Assembly: GCA_002403855.1 (NCBI GenBank)
Contig: DHIO01000008.1
Coordinates: 371 to 33,207, forward strand
DNA from: Acidimicrobiia bacterium UBA4744
GTDB taxonomy: Bacteria > Actinomycetota > Acidimicrobiia > Spongiisociales > UBA4744
Length of the DNA stretch: 32,837 nt
Direction: 5' to 3'
Part shown: positions 25,391 to 32,837 of the stretch, piece after piece
Position numbering within the stretch: the stretch's first letter is position 1
Layout: every line of letters starts with the position of its first letter
Notes under the pieces: generated by a model
Seen by the model: only the letters and a program-made list of their open reading frames with translations
Databases searched by the model: none
Told to the model about the DNA's origin: nothing
Made by a program: the position numbers and the translations under genes

Positions 25391-26484
25391 CCGGACATGA
25401 CCTCGGTCCACTCCTCGATCCAGCGCCGCATGTTCTCTTCGATCGCGCCGCTCGGAAGGGTCAGGGGATCCTCGGGGACGACGGCGTGTTCGACGAAGGC
25501 AGACGGCAGCGCAGCGTTCTCATTGGCCGGAAACACGAACATGCTGAGGGGTATCTCGTCCTGGAAAGGGGTCGAGAGCAGGAAATCGACGACCTGCTCG
25601 GCGGCCGACCGGGCTTCAGTCCCTGCCACGATCCCGGCGAACTCAATCTGCCGGAAGCACCCATCGGTCATCACCGCCGAGGGAGGCTCATCGAGGGGTT
25701 CGGTGGCGTAGATCACTTCGAAAGGCGGCGACGACGCATAGGAGACGACCATGGGTCGATCGCCGTCTGAGGCGGCCGTGAAGTAGGAGTAGTAAGCCTC
25801 CTCCCAACCCGAGGTCACCAGGACGTCGTTGTCTCGTAGGTCGGTCCAGTAGTCGATCCACGTGTAGTCGCCGGTCTCGCCGAAGCGGGCGATGGTGCTG
25901 TAGAGGAAAGCCAGGCCGGGTGAGGAGGTCGCCGGGTTCTCAACGACCAGCAGCCCCCGATAGGCGGAATCGGCGAGATCGAGGAGGGTAGCCGGCGGGG
26001 GCAATCCGGCCTCGGCGAGGTGGGCCTTGTCCCAGTTGACACACACATCACCAAAATCGATGGGTGTCACCCGTGGGTCGACCTCCAATTCGTCGGGTAC
26101 GGCGTCCAGCAGGGGGGATTCGTATGGTTCGAACACTCCCGCTTCCAACGCCCGCGACAGGAAGCTGTTGTCGACGCCGAAGATGACATCTGCCACCGGA
26201 TTGTCGGCGGTGAGGACGGCCTGGTTGACCATCGCGCCCGCATCTCCGGCACGGAGGAGGCGGATCTCGATTCCCGACTCGTTTTTGAAGGATTCCAGGA
26301 GCACGTCTGACACTTCGAAGGAATCGTGGGTCATCAGGACTATTCCGACAGGTGGTTCGGTGGCGGAGGTGCCTGGGGGCGACGTTGTCGACGGCTCTGC
26401 GTTTGGACTGCACCCGGTCAGCACCAGCGCAACCGCCACTGCAGCAATTGGGCCGATCAGCCGCTCAGGCCTTCTGTTCAACAT
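25387..26484 (-). CDS. thiB: Thiamine-binding lipoprotein of ABC importer
   Basis: The 365-aa receptor captures thiamine (or its phosphates) outside the membrane. The signal peptide ends in the lipobox VLTGC (Cys25), followed by a Ser/Thr/Pro-rich tether. ThiB-type signatures are MTHDSFEVSDVLLESF, RLLRAGDAGAMVNQAVL, ADVIFGVDNSFLSRAL, PIDFGDVCVNWDK, NPATSSPGLAF and TDGCFRQIEFAGIVAGT, the last diagnostic for the family. The ATG at 26484 has GGAG 4 bases upstream. A TPP riboswitch lies in its leader, giving independent support for thiamine. thiB-thiP-thiQ forms a three-gene operon. Confidence 0.93.
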   Translation of the reverse strand: MLNRRPERLIGPIAAVAVALVLTGCSPNAEPSTTSPPGTSATEPPVGIVLMTHDSFEVSDVLLESFKNESGIEIRLLRAGDAGAMVNQAVLTADNPVADVIFGVDNSFLSRALEAGVFEPYESPLLDAVPDELEVDPRVTPIDFGDVCVNWDKAHLAEAGLPPPATLLDLADSAYRGLLVVENPATSSPGLAFLYSTIARFGETGDYTWIDYWTDLRDNDVLVTSGWEEAYYSYFTAASDGDRPMVVSYASSPPFEVIYATEPLDEPPSAVMTDGCFRQIEFAGIVAGTEARSAAEQVVDFLLSTPFQDEIPLSMFVFPANENAALPSAFVEHAVVPEDPLTLPSGAIEENMRRWIEEWTEVMSG

Positions 26485-26516
26485 GGCTCTCCGTTCAGTT
26501 GGTCGGAGGGCCGAGC

Positions 26517-26617
26517 TGAGAGAGCTTCCTACGCCGGCATTACCCGGGACAGGTTCAAACGGTCGGAGGCTGTGGCGGCCTCCCTCTCAGCCCGGTACAC
26601 CGAGCTCCCGTGAGAAC
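26517..26617 (-). promoter_or_regulatory. TPP riboswitch (THI element) controlling thiBPQ
   Basis: Read on the minus strand, the conserved THI-element blocks appear in order: CGGGAGC, CGGGCTGAGAGGG, a GACCG segment, GAACCTG, and CCGGGTAATGCCGGCGTAGGAAG. They bind thiamine pyrophosphate and switch off expression. Between the aptamer and the thiB start, GCTCTC can pair with GAGAGC around the ribosome-binding site GGAGAGCC, suggesting translational control. A -10-like TACACT at 26620-26625 places the RNA start at the edge of the aptamer. The ends given are approximate. Confidence 0.95.
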
Positions 26618-26634
26618 CAAGTGTACCTCGAAGC

Positions 26635-26662
26635 TTGACCTCGAAACCGTCGGGTGTACCGT
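26635..26662 (+). promoter_or_regulatory. Promoter of the leaderless 26670 gene
   Basis: A near-consensus -35 TTGACC (26635-26640) and -10 TACCGT (26657-26662) are separated by 16 bases, and the -10 ends 7 bases before the ATG at 26670. This is the best-formed promoter in the window. It sits back-to-back with the thiB riboswitch promoter. Confidence 0.6.
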
Positions 26663-26669
26663 GCTCCCC

Positions 26670-26993
26670 ATGGGACTGATCGCCATCGGTGCCTACCGGG
26701 TCCGCGAGGGCCGCCAAGAGCTCTTTCTGGAGGCGTTGCGCCAGGACCTCGTCACGATGCGCGAGGAAGGGTTGATCAGCGACTGGCCGGCCATGATCCT
26801 CAAGGCGGGCAGCGACGTGTACCTCCAGTTGGTCGAATGGGCCGACGCAGACGCTCCGTCTCGATCATCCCGCAACGAGCGGGTCCTGGCAATGTGGACC
26901 AAGAAGCGGACTATGGCCGACTACCTCAGCCTTGCGGAGGTCCCCGGAGCGGACCGCCTTTTTCCGTCGTTTGAGGAGATACCCACCATTTGA
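26670..26993 (+). CDS. Small uncharacterised protein, possible ABM-like dimeric alpha-beta fold
   Basis: The 107-aa product is not firmly recognised. The pattern IAIGAYRVREGRQELFLEALRQDLVTMREEGLI followed by VYLQLVEWADADA and a helix resembles a dimeric alpha-beta barrel of the antibiotic-biosynthesis-monooxygenase/stress-responsive type. No catalytic residues can be named. It is soluble, without a signal peptide. The ATG at 26670 is fixed by the leaderless promoter directly before it. It diverges from the TPP-controlled thiamine operon; no functional link is apparent. Confidence 0.6.
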   Translation: MGLIAIGAYRVREGRQELFLEALRQDLVTMREEGLISDWPAMILKAGSDVYLQLVEWADADAPSRSSRNERVLAMWTKKRTMADYLSLAEVPGADRLFPSFEEIPTI

Positions 26994-27072
26994 CGTCGTA
27001 TCCACCGGCTGCCGGTTCCAGGTGGGGGATGTCTCAGCGCTGCGGGTTGATGGCTACCGGCGGCCTCTCTCC

Positions 27073-27078
27073 TAGAGT
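27073..27078 (+). promoter_or_regulatory. Candidate -10 element, leaderless 27085 gene
   Basis: TAGAGT ends 6 bases before the ATG at 27085, with no ribosome-binding site in CCGCCC. A TTGATG at 27047-27052 is a -35 candidate with a long 20-base spacer. Confidence 0.45.
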
Positions 27079-27084
27079 CCGCCC

Positions 27085-27840
27085 ATGGCTCCCGGCCTGA
27101 TTGCCCGCTTCTTCGGTCGGTTCACGACTCGCGACAAGGGCCTGCCTACGTCGCCGAACGGGGCTTCCTCATTCCACTTGATATGGACGGTGCCGGGCGT
27201 GCCTCTCGATGAGGTCTCGGCGACCTTCGAGTTGCTCGGCGAACCTACCGTCCCCCGGCTCTACTTCTGGGCCCTGCAAGCCTCCTTCCTCCAGGGGAAT
27301 GTGCATCGGGGAGGAGGTCACCTGGGCCTGCAATGGCACCCTTCCTACCCGGGCAGCAGGGCGGTGAACTGGGGAGGCTACGGCGATGGGGGCGAGCTGG
27401 ACGGCTCCGCATCATCGCTGCCCAGCACCCTGGGCAACGCCAATACCCGGGACTTCGCCTGGGAGACCGGGGTGCCCTACCGCTTCTCGATTGCGGCGCC
27501 GGAACCAGGCCGATGGAGAGGCACGGTCACCAATCTCGGCACAGGCGAACCGACCGTCGTGAGGGATCTCTACTCACCAGGAACGCACCTCGGCGCGCCG
27601 ATGGTCTGGACCGAGGCCTTCTGTCGCTGTGATGATCCGCCGGCGGTTGCCCGCTGGAGTGGATTTCGGGCAACCGCAAAGGGCACCGAGGTTCCGATCG
27701 AAAGCGTTCGGCTGAACTACCAGAGCTTTGCAGACGGCGGGTGCACCAATACCACGGTGCGCCGGGACCCGTCCGGCTTCCTACAGGTCACCGGAACGGA
27801 GCGCGAGATCCCTTCGGGACGGGTTGTTCCGATCGGTTGA
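27085..27840 (+). CDS. Uncharacterised protein, probably beta-rich (251 aa)
   Basis: I recognise only a recurring actinobacterial pattern, HLGLQWHPSYPGSRAVNWGGYGDGGELDGS followed by LPSTLGNANTRDFAWETGVPYRFSI, whose alternating polar and aromatic residues suggest a beta-sandwich. A weak resemblance to DUF3472-type domains is possible. Later blocks are RWRGTVTNLGTGEPTVVRDLY and MVWTEAFCRCDDPPAVARWSGF. No signal peptide or membrane segment is present, so it is likely cytoplasmic. The start ATG at 27085 follows the -10-like TAGAGT by 6 bases. It converges with the LiaI-like gene 108 bases downstream. Confidence 0.65.
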   Translation: MAPGLIARFFGRFTTRDKGLPTSPNGASSFHLIWTVPGVPLDEVSATFELLGEPTVPRLYFWALQASFLQGNVHRGGGHLGLQWHPSYPGSRAVNWGGYGDGGELDGSASSLPSTLGNANTRDFAWETGVPYRFSIAAPEPGRWRGTVTNLGTGEPTVVRDLYSPGTHLGAPMVWTEAFCRCDDPPAVARWSGFRATAKGTEVPIESVRLNYQSFADGGCTNTTVRRDPSGFLQVTGTEREIPSGRVVPIG

Positions 27841-27948
27841 GGGATTTGCAGTGGCAGTCAGGTGCCGGTGCAGCTCCCTTCGGTCGAAGATCAAACCACC
27901 CGACCCGGTGTACTCCGGGAGAGGACGCTCATTGGCAATGAAGACGGT

Positions 27949-28143
27949 TTACCGAGAACCGCTTTCCCGCTTCCCGGTTCCGCCCAGGAGGACGGCAACA
28001 CCGAGCGCGATCAAGAGTAGGGGAAGCACGTACACCGCGTTGAGTTCCCAGACGTCCAACTCCTGGAGCAGGAAGGCCGCACCGACCAGAATGAAGAACA
28101 CGCCGGCGACCACCGACCCGCGATTGATGGGCTGGTCGTTCAT
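27949..28143 (-). CDS. Small LiaI/DUF5668-like two-segment membrane protein
   Basis: The 64-aa product has two membrane segments, VVAGVFFILVGAAFLLQEL and AVYVLPLLLIALGVAVLLGG, the arrangement of LiaI/LiaF-type N-terminal regions. LiaI-like proteins are small envelope-stress membrane proteins. The ATG at 28143 overlaps the stop of the preceding LiaF-like gene (ATGA), so it is translationally coupled and the last gene of a three-gene operon with pspC-like and liaF-like genes. A basic C-terminal tail (GKRESGSR) is likely cytoplasmic. Confidence 0.75.
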   Translation of the reverse strand: MNDQPINRGSVVAGVFFILVGAAFLLQELDVWELNAVYVLPLLLIALGVAVLLGGTGKRESGSR

Positions 28144-28772
28144 CGGGTCACCTCGATCTCTCCCGCAAAGACCGATACATCGAGCACCAGGATCCGGGCC
28201 GCGTCGGTACCGATGAAGGTCCCATCGACACTTGGTCCGACGCCTTCGCTTCTCTCGCCCAGGGCGCGAATTTCACCTGCGAAGCTTCCGGCGTCCAACT
28301 CAACGGTCACGTTGTCGGGGACGATGACCCGGATTGATCCGGCGAATGCACTCACGTTGACCTTGGTCTCACCGATCGGAAAATCCACATCACCGAGGTC
28401 CACCTGGAGTTCCCCGGCAAAGATGCTGTAGTCCTCAACTTCGGCGACGGTGGCCGGGGTCTCGGTGCGGGGACCGATCACCGTTTCGCCTGAGGTCAGG
28501 TCGAAACTCGTTACCGAGACGTCGACCACCATGAAGATCGTCAGGATGATTCCCAACGCAATCAAGCCCCCGTGGGCGGGACCACGCGGGTCGGCCACCA
28601 GGCCCACCCCGATCACGATCACTGCGGCCGGCAGCAAGTATCCCCAGGCGATCGCATCGACCACCCCGGCGATCTCGAGCATCCATGCGACGCCGATCAG
28701 CAGGATGAGGGCTCCGAGGATGATGCGGGCGCTGTTCGACCGGCGCGGCTGAGTTTCGGTGGTCGGAGTCAC
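28140..28772 (-). CDS. LiaF-like membrane protein
   Basis: The 210-aa protein has three N-terminal membrane segments (ARIILGALILLIGVAWMLEIAGV, AIAWGYLLPAAVIVIGVGLV, GGLIALGIILTIFMVVDVS) and a soluble C-terminal domain with repeated FAGEL/FAGSI/FAGEI strands, the hallmark of the LiaF/YvqF beta-helix-like domain (cell-wall-active antibiotics response). LiaF modulates the LiaRS sensor kinase in Firmicutes; no such two-component pair lies in this window. The GTG at 28772 overlaps the stop of the upstream PspC gene (GTGA), and its own stop overlaps the next gene. Confidence 0.85.
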   Translation of the reverse strand: MTPTTETQPRRSNSARIILGALILLIGVAWMLEIAGVVDAIAWGYLLPAAVIVIGVGLVADPRGPAHGGLIALGIILTIFMVVDVSVTSFDLTSGETVIGPRTETPATVAEVEDYSIFAGELQVDLGDVDFPIGETKVNVSAFAGSIRVIVPDNVTVELDAGSFAGEIRALGERSEGVGPSVDGTFIGTDAARILVLDVSVFAGEIEVTR

Positions 28773-29290
28773 GTTCGCCTCCCCAACCCCCCGAACAGCA
28801 CACCTGCACCCAGCAGGATGATGACCGCCGGCCAGAAGTACCTGCTGAGATCGGGGATCAGATTGTCGAGGAGGACCGCTCCGCCGACCAGGATGAGTAG
28901 ACCGCCGACCACCATGCGAGCGGTGTTGCCGCTCGAGGGTTCGGCCGTCCTGATCTGCTCACCGGGCTTTTCCTCCGGTATGGCAATCCAGCCGATGATG
29001 TAGACGAGGACGCCGGCCAGGCCGGCCAGGGTCAACACAACGAAGGCAACTCTGAGGATCACCGGATCGATGCCGAGATAGCGGCCCAAACCGCCGGCCA
29101 CTCCGGCTACCACCCGGTCCGTCTTGCTACGACGGAGCACGTGGGCCCCAACTTCCGGAGGAGGCACCGTTTCCGGTGCGTACGGAGGTGGTACCAACTC
29201 TGGCTCGGGAACATCGCCGGGTTCTGGTTCGTACGGGGGAGGAACCAGCTCGTCTTCGGGGCGGTTGCCGGATTCGGGTGGGGTGGACAT
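28769..29290 (-). CDS. PspC-domain protein with proline-rich N terminus
   Basis: The 173-aa protein starts with about 50 proline-rich residues carrying two copies of ELVPPPY-x-PE (residues 14-22 and 31-39). A PspC domain follows (RRSKTDRVVAGVAGGLGRYLGIDPVILRVAFVVL, about 53-107) with two hydrophobic segments, then a DUF5668-like pair of membrane segments (MVVGGLLILVGGAVLLDNLIPDL, FWPAVIILLGAGVLFGGLG). PspC domains couple envelope stress to responders. It leads an operon with LiaF-like and LiaI-like genes. The ATG at 29290 has only a weak AAGG region upstream; a -10-like TAGGTT lies further upstream near 29337. Confidence 0.85.
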   Translation of the reverse strand: MSTPPESGNRPEDELVPPPYEPEPGDVPEPELVPPPYAPETVPPPEVGAHVLRRSKTDRVVAGVAGGLGRYLGIDPVILRVAFVVLTLAGLAGVLVYIIGWIAIPEEKPGEQIRTAEPSSGNTARMVVGGLLILVGGAVLLDNLIPDLSRYFWPAVIILLGAGVLFGGLGRRT

Positions 29291-29386
29291 GAGCGCATCG
29301 CCGCCTTCGGGTTGGCACGTGATCGGTTGATTCGAAACCTACCTATCTCAGCCGGGCGATGCGGCGGGTATTGCGGGCTTCGGTGC

Positions 29387-31147
29387 CTATCGGATGAGGC
29401 GGATCTCGCGGATGGGGATGGGGTTCACGCGGTCGGGATCAGGCGACATCTGCACCATCGCCTGGCCGGACAACTCCAACTTTCGCGTCAAAAACTGCGC
29501 TTCGGTCTGGAATTGCGAACCTTGTCCCGACAACTCGAAGGGGAGGGCGAAGGGTGTGAAGAACGTGCCCTCGAGCTTGTTGCCGGCCTGGCCCCCGATG
29601 TGGTGTCGCTCACTCGACTCCGACCACAAGGCCAGGTCATCGAAATGGGGTCCCCAGGTATCGCTACCAAGGTTGTCCGGTGCGGTCCACTCCATGCCGC
29701 CCGATCCACCGTTGAAGTCGACCCGCCCGTCTCCCAGGTAGACGAAGGTGTACTCCATCGAAACGGAAGCCTGGGCGTCCTTGATGAAGTCACCTTCGCG
29801 AAGGAAGACGACGTGGTCGTTGGCTGCTCCCGGGTTGACCTCCAGTGATCCAAAGACGCGCACCTGCCCGTCGAACACCACGTTCCCGTCGTTGAATACC
29901 ACGGTCGTCCCATTCCCCACTACGAAGCCCTGATTGCCGGAGGTGCCCGGGCAATCCACCCACCAGTCGCCCGAGACCTCGATGAGCGGGTCCGCCGGGC
30001 TGCAGTCGTACAGATCCGTCCAGCGGTTGGGAATTCCGGGACTGATTCCGGGCAACCCGCCGTATGCGGCCTCGAGTCCCACGATATGGGAGGGAGTCGT
30101 TTCCCAGTCCGGACAACCGGCCACCGGGATTCCCAGGTAGTCGGGATAGGCCTGCAGGCAGTTGTACCGCCAGTCGATGGGAGCCCGGGTCACTCGGTTC
30201 GTGATCCCGGTCGGGGTGGGATAGAGGCGCCACCAGGTCTCGACCGGCTCCGAAGGATCGAACAGGTCGGCCGGGTCGATGGGGTCGTCGAGGTCGTCTG
30301 GATCGTATGCATTGGCTCGGACCGCGGTGGATGCACCCGACAGAGCGTAGGAGAGGATTGCCCCCGGGATGTCTTGATCGGGCACCGGGAGCGCCCTGAT
30401 CCACCCTTTCTGGACTCCTTTTGAGTCGATCGAAAACGGGTCGGAGGGACTGCAGGCACTGGCCTCCGAGTCGACCACAATCAGTCCGGGCGACTGCTCA
30501 AACCATTTCACCGTCACTTGTCCCTGACCGCTCGTGTACAAGGCATCGCAATCGTACGGTTCGAGTAAGACCAGGGGGACCAGTTCGCCTTCTCCGGGGC
30601 CGGCGGCGATTCGGGCCACGCTGCGCACTTCCGTCGATCCCACCTCGAAGCCCAATACGCGAGCAAAACCGAAGTCGCGATCGCGTTGAATACGGACTCC
30701 CAAGCGCTGACAGGCGCTGCCGTCGACCTGTGGGTTGGGGGCCTGTCCGTCGAGAAGGGGATCGCCGTCGATCACCGGGAACGTGATCTCGACCCGGTAG
30801 GGCCCGGCCTGACCCACTGCGGTATGGGGAGCGGCGGGGTCACAGGCGCCGGCCAACTGGGTGCAGTCCGGGGGACTGAGATTGGTGCCTTCGTCCGCCA
30901 GGTTGAGCAGCACGTAGTCCCACGCCGTCTGGCAGGCGACGTCGCCTTCGCTGCCCGTGAGTGGCTCGATCGACCCGGCGCCGGCGGTGGCCGCCAGGTC
31001 GGAAGCCAGGCGATCGGCGCGGCGGTCCAGTCGCAAAGCGCCAAGATCGATGGCCAGCGCGGCGATGCCGAGTAGCAGCAGCATGACGGCGGCGACCAAG
31101 ATGAGCGCAGTGCCGTCCTCTCGATTGGGATCGACCCGCCGGCTCAC
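29387..31147 (-). CDS. TadG-like protein with large extracytoplasmic domain
   Basis: The 586-aa protein has one N-terminal membrane anchor (TALILVAAVMLLLLGIAALAIDLGAL, about residues 12-37) of the Tad/Flp pilus-associated TadE/TadG type, then the short helical pseudopilin-like part (RLDRRADRLASDLAATAGA) and a long exported region. The exported part is rich in Asp, Pro, Gly and paired cysteines (SPPDCTQLAGACDP, NCLQAYPDYLGIPVAGC), and its second half has a beta-strand repeat character (GNGTTVVFNDGNVVFDGQVRVFGSLEV). The GTG at 31147 overlaps the tadE-like stop, so the two are coupled. No secretion ATPase or prepilin peptidase is in view. Confidence 0.75.
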   Translation of the reverse strand: MSRRVDPNREDGTALILVAAVMLLLLGIAALAIDLGALRLDRRADRLASDLAATAGAGSIEPLTGSEGDVACQTAWDYVLLNLADEGTNLSPPDCTQLAGACDPAAPHTAVGQAGPYRVEITFPVIDGDPLLDGQAPNPQVDGSACQRLGVRIQRDRDFGFARVLGFEVGSTEVRSVARIAAGPGEGELVPLVLLEPYDCDALYTSGQGQVTVKWFEQSPGLIVVDSEASACSPSDPFSIDSKGVQKGWIRALPVPDQDIPGAILSYALSGASTAVRANAYDPDDLDDPIDPADLFDPSEPVETWWRLYPTPTGITNRVTRAPIDWRYNCLQAYPDYLGIPVAGCPDWETTPSHIVGLEAAYGGLPGISPGIPNRWTDLYDCSPADPLIEVSGDWWVDCPGTSGNQGFVVGNGTTVVFNDGNVVFDGQVRVFGSLEVNPGAANDHVVFLREGDFIKDAQASVSMEYTFVYLGDGRVDFNGGSGGMEWTAPDNLGSDTWGPHFDDLALWSESSERHHIGGQAGNKLEGTFFTPFALPFELSGQGSQFQTEAQFLTRKLELSGQAMVQMSPDPDRVNPIPIREIRLIR

Positions 31148-31647
31148 GACCCCGGACCTGCTTCGAATCGGCTGACGGCCTGCGATTCGAGTCCGATCGT
31201 GGTGGAAAACAGCAAGGCCTCCAGCTCGGTGTCCCGTCCGACCTCGATCTGTACCCGGCGCTCGGCGTCCGGCCTGCCGTCCGCGAAGCAGGAGCCAACC
31301 CCGTCGACGCCGTTCAACCGGCGTTTGCTGGTGTCGTTGGCCCCGGAGCCATCGGGATAGACGTAGGCGACGCAAATCGACAAGCCCGGCGTGCCCGCAT
31401 CAAGGGAGCCGGCCGCATCGTCCACGACCCGAGTCTCGACGTCGGCCAACCATGCTTCGAGGGAGGCGGCGTTGCTCACCGGATACGTGGCGGCAAACCG
31501 AGCCGCCTCACGGGCAGCGTGGGTGAGCGTGATCTTCTCGTTGTAGGCGATCCCGGCGCTCACCAATCCCAGCACGAGCATGAGGATCAAGGGCAGGACG
31601 AGCGCGAACTCAACCAAAGACGCCCCGCGTTCATCACGCCCGAGCAC
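31144..31647 (-). CDS. TadE-like pseudopilin protein
   Basis: The 167-aa product is TadE-like: GRDERGASLVEFALVLPLILMLVLGLVSAGIAYNEK, where the ERGASLVEFAL motif followed by one membrane helix is the family signature. A helical AREAARFAATYPV segment and a small exported domain with two cysteines (SICVAYV, GSCFADG) follow. The GTG at 31647 has a strong GGGAGG site about 6 bases upstream. It is co-transcribed with the TadG-like gene. These proteins are minor components of Tad-type secretion or pilus systems, although the machinery is not encoded here. Confidence 0.88.
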   Translation of the reverse strand: MLGRDERGASLVEFALVLPLILMLVLGLVSAGIAYNEKITLTHAAREAARFAATYPVSNAASLEAWLADVETRVVDDAAGSLDAGTPGLSICVAYVYPDGSGANDTSKRRLNGVDGVGSCFADGRPDAERRVQIEVGRDTELEALLFSTTIGLESQAVSRFEAGPGS

Positions 31648-31705
31648 GGTTGCCTCCCAGCGGCGAGCAAACCAATACCCGCCAGCAGCCTCATCCCTGG
31701 CCCCT

Positions 31706-31735
31706 ATTCTGCGCTCACGGAGAGTGAGAAGTCAA
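31706..31735 (-). promoter_or_regulatory. Promoter with inverted repeat upstream of tadE-tadG-like operon
   Basis: Read on the minus strand, TTGACT (31730-31735) and CAGAAT (31706-31711) are separated by 18 bases. Between them lies CTCAC-TCTCC-GTGAG (31714-31728), a 5-bp inverted repeat that could be an operator. It lies just after the fabH 3' end. Confidence 0.4.
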
Positions 31736-31776
31736 GCGCGGAGTATGAACGGAGCGCAGTCGCTCCGGCGTCGTTC

Positions 31777-32793
31777 CTACCAGCGCAGCAGCGCGGATCC
31801 CCAGGTGAACCCGCTGCCGAAGGCCGCCGAGGCGACCAGCATGCCGGCCTCCAGCATTCCGGCTTGGACGGCCTCATCGAGGCCGATCGGGATGGTGGCG
31901 GCGGTGGTGTTGGCGTACTTGTGGATGGTGTTGAAGACTTTCTCCTCCGGTGCACCGAGCCGGTGGGCGACCGCTTCGTTGATCCGGAGGTTCGCCTGGT
32001 GAAACACGAAGAGGTCGACGTCGTTCACCTGGTAGTTGTTTTGTTCGAGTGCCGCTTCAACGGCTTCCGGCATTCTCTTCACGGCATGGACGAAGACCTG
32101 GCGGCCGTTCATCTTGGGGTACTGGTCCCCCCGATCGAGCATGCGCTGGTCGACGATGTCCTCGTCGTAGGCGGTGCTCACCGCAGGCACCCACAGCTCC
32201 TCAGCGAAGGCACCGTCGGTGTACAGGTGGGTTGACAGGAGATGCGACTCGCGATCCGGGTCGGTCACCCCGGTAGCCTCGAGAATGACTGCTCCCGCTC
32301 CGTCCCCGAAGAGCACTGTGACGTCTCGCCCTCTGGTGCTCTTCTCGAGCCCTTTCGAGTGGACTTCCGATCCGACCACCAGGATCTTTTCGGCCGACCC
32401 GGTGCGGATGTACTGATCGGCGATCGACAAGGCATAGATGAACCCGGTGCATTGCTGGCGGACGTCGATGGCGGGGATCCCGGCCAGACCCAACTTCCTC
32501 TGCAGAAACACGGCCGATCCCGGGAAGAAATGGTCCGGACTGAGTGTGGCCAAGAAGATCATGTCGAGGTCTTGCGCGGCGAGTCCGGCCGAATCCAGAG
32601 CCCGCTGCGATGCTTCGACGGCCAGGTCGGAAGTGGAGGTGACTCCCTCGACCCAGCGCCGCTCTCTGATCCCGGTTCTCTGGACGATCCACTCGTCGGA
32701 AGTGTCCATGAACTCGGTCAGGTCCTCGTTGGTCACGATTCGAGGAGGAAGGTGGGAACCCAGGCCGATCACCCGGGAGCGCAAGTTGGTCAC
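31777..32793 (-). CDS. fabH: 3-oxoacyl-ACP synthase III (FabH/KASIII)
   Basis: The 338-aa enzyme condenses acyl-CoA with malonyl-ACP to start fatty acid synthesis. The catalytic triad is present: Cys115 in VRQQCTGF, His265 in VFHQANLRI and Asn295 in HKYANTT. Also seen are GDGAGAVILE and the C-terminal GSGFTWGSALLRW. Length is normal. The GTG at 32793 has AGGAG about 10 bases upstream; a -10-like TACCAT lies at 32820-32825. Primer specificity cannot be read, but the fused branched-chain E1 and amino acid dehydrogenase in this window could supply branched starter units, an inference. Confidence 0.93.
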   Translation of the reverse strand: MTNLRSRVIGLGSHLPPRIVTNEDLTEFMDTSDEWIVQRTGIRERRWVEGVTSTSDLAVEASQRALDSAGLAAQDLDMIFLATLSPDHFFPGSAVFLQRKLGLAGIPAIDVRQQCTGFIYALSIADQYIRTGSAEKILVVGSEVHSKGLEKSTRGRDVTVLFGDGAGAVILEATGVTDPDRESHLLSTHLYTDGAFAEELWVPAVSTAYDEDIVDQRMLDRGDQYPKMNGRQVFVHAVKRMPEAVEAALEQNNYQVNDVDLFVFHQANLRINEAVAHRLGAPEEKVFNTIHKYANTTAATIPIGLDEAVQAGMLEAGMLVASAAFGSGFTWGSALLRW

Positions 32794-32837
32794 GGGATCA
32801 CTCTCCTGGTCATTGGGCGATGGTAACCGACAGAGCC

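Overview
The window is dense, GC-rich bacterial chromosome. The GC content, many GTG starts, probable leaderless genes, a DUF6390-like gene, a PspC/LiaF-type envelope operon and TadE/TadG-like proteins point to an actinobacterium, perhaps of the Acidimicrobiia or a neighbouring class. That placement is an inference from gene content. No integrase, transposase or phage gene is visible, and no stretch longer than 300 bases lacks a feature.

Layout. 1-818: 3' end of a hydantoinase B/oxoprolinase-type gene. 942-3116 (-): a CBM48/AMPK-type glycogen-binding domain protein and, upstream of it, a ~600-aa cysteine-containing conserved protein of unknown function. 3253-7030 (+): glycolate oxidase glcDEF with overlapping start/stop codons. 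7272-7880: small membrane protein. 7928-10632 (-): GNAT acetyltransferase and arginyl-tRNA synthetase. 10745-14386 (+): complete ferric-iron-type ABC importer (lipoprotein, fused permease, ATPase), genes overlapping. 14457-15566: divergent pair of a DUF6390-like protein and a HypC-like chaperone, with no hydrogenase in view. 15686-18825 (-): branched-chain amino acid or valine dehydrogenase followed by a fused alpha-beta 2-oxoacid dehydrogenase E1. 18966-21037: uncharacterised small genes and a cupin. 21145-21324 (-): tRNA-Phe(GAA) and tRNA-Asp(GTC). 21439-22452 (-): MDR dehydrogenase. 22507-22698: three tandem 70-bp palindromic repeats; a shortened relative lies at 20535-20572. 22706-26617 (-): TPP riboswitch and thiamine importer thiB-thiP-thiQ. 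26670-27840 (+): two small uncharacterised genes. 27949-29290 (-): PspC-LiaF-LiaI-like operon. 29387-31647 (-): TadE/TadG-like pair. 31777-32793 (-): fabH.

Themes. Catabolism of glycolate and branched-chain amino acids sits beside two binding-protein-dependent importers of the same superfamily, one with a clear thiamine assignment (riboswitch plus ThiB signature) and one of unknown ligand. At least six genes have a TANNNT hexamer ending 6-8 bases before the start codon, the signature of leaderless transcripts. The items most worth a second look are the repeat family found in the same orientation upstream of two promoters, the orphan HypC/DUF6390 pair, and the cysteine-containing ~600-aa protein.
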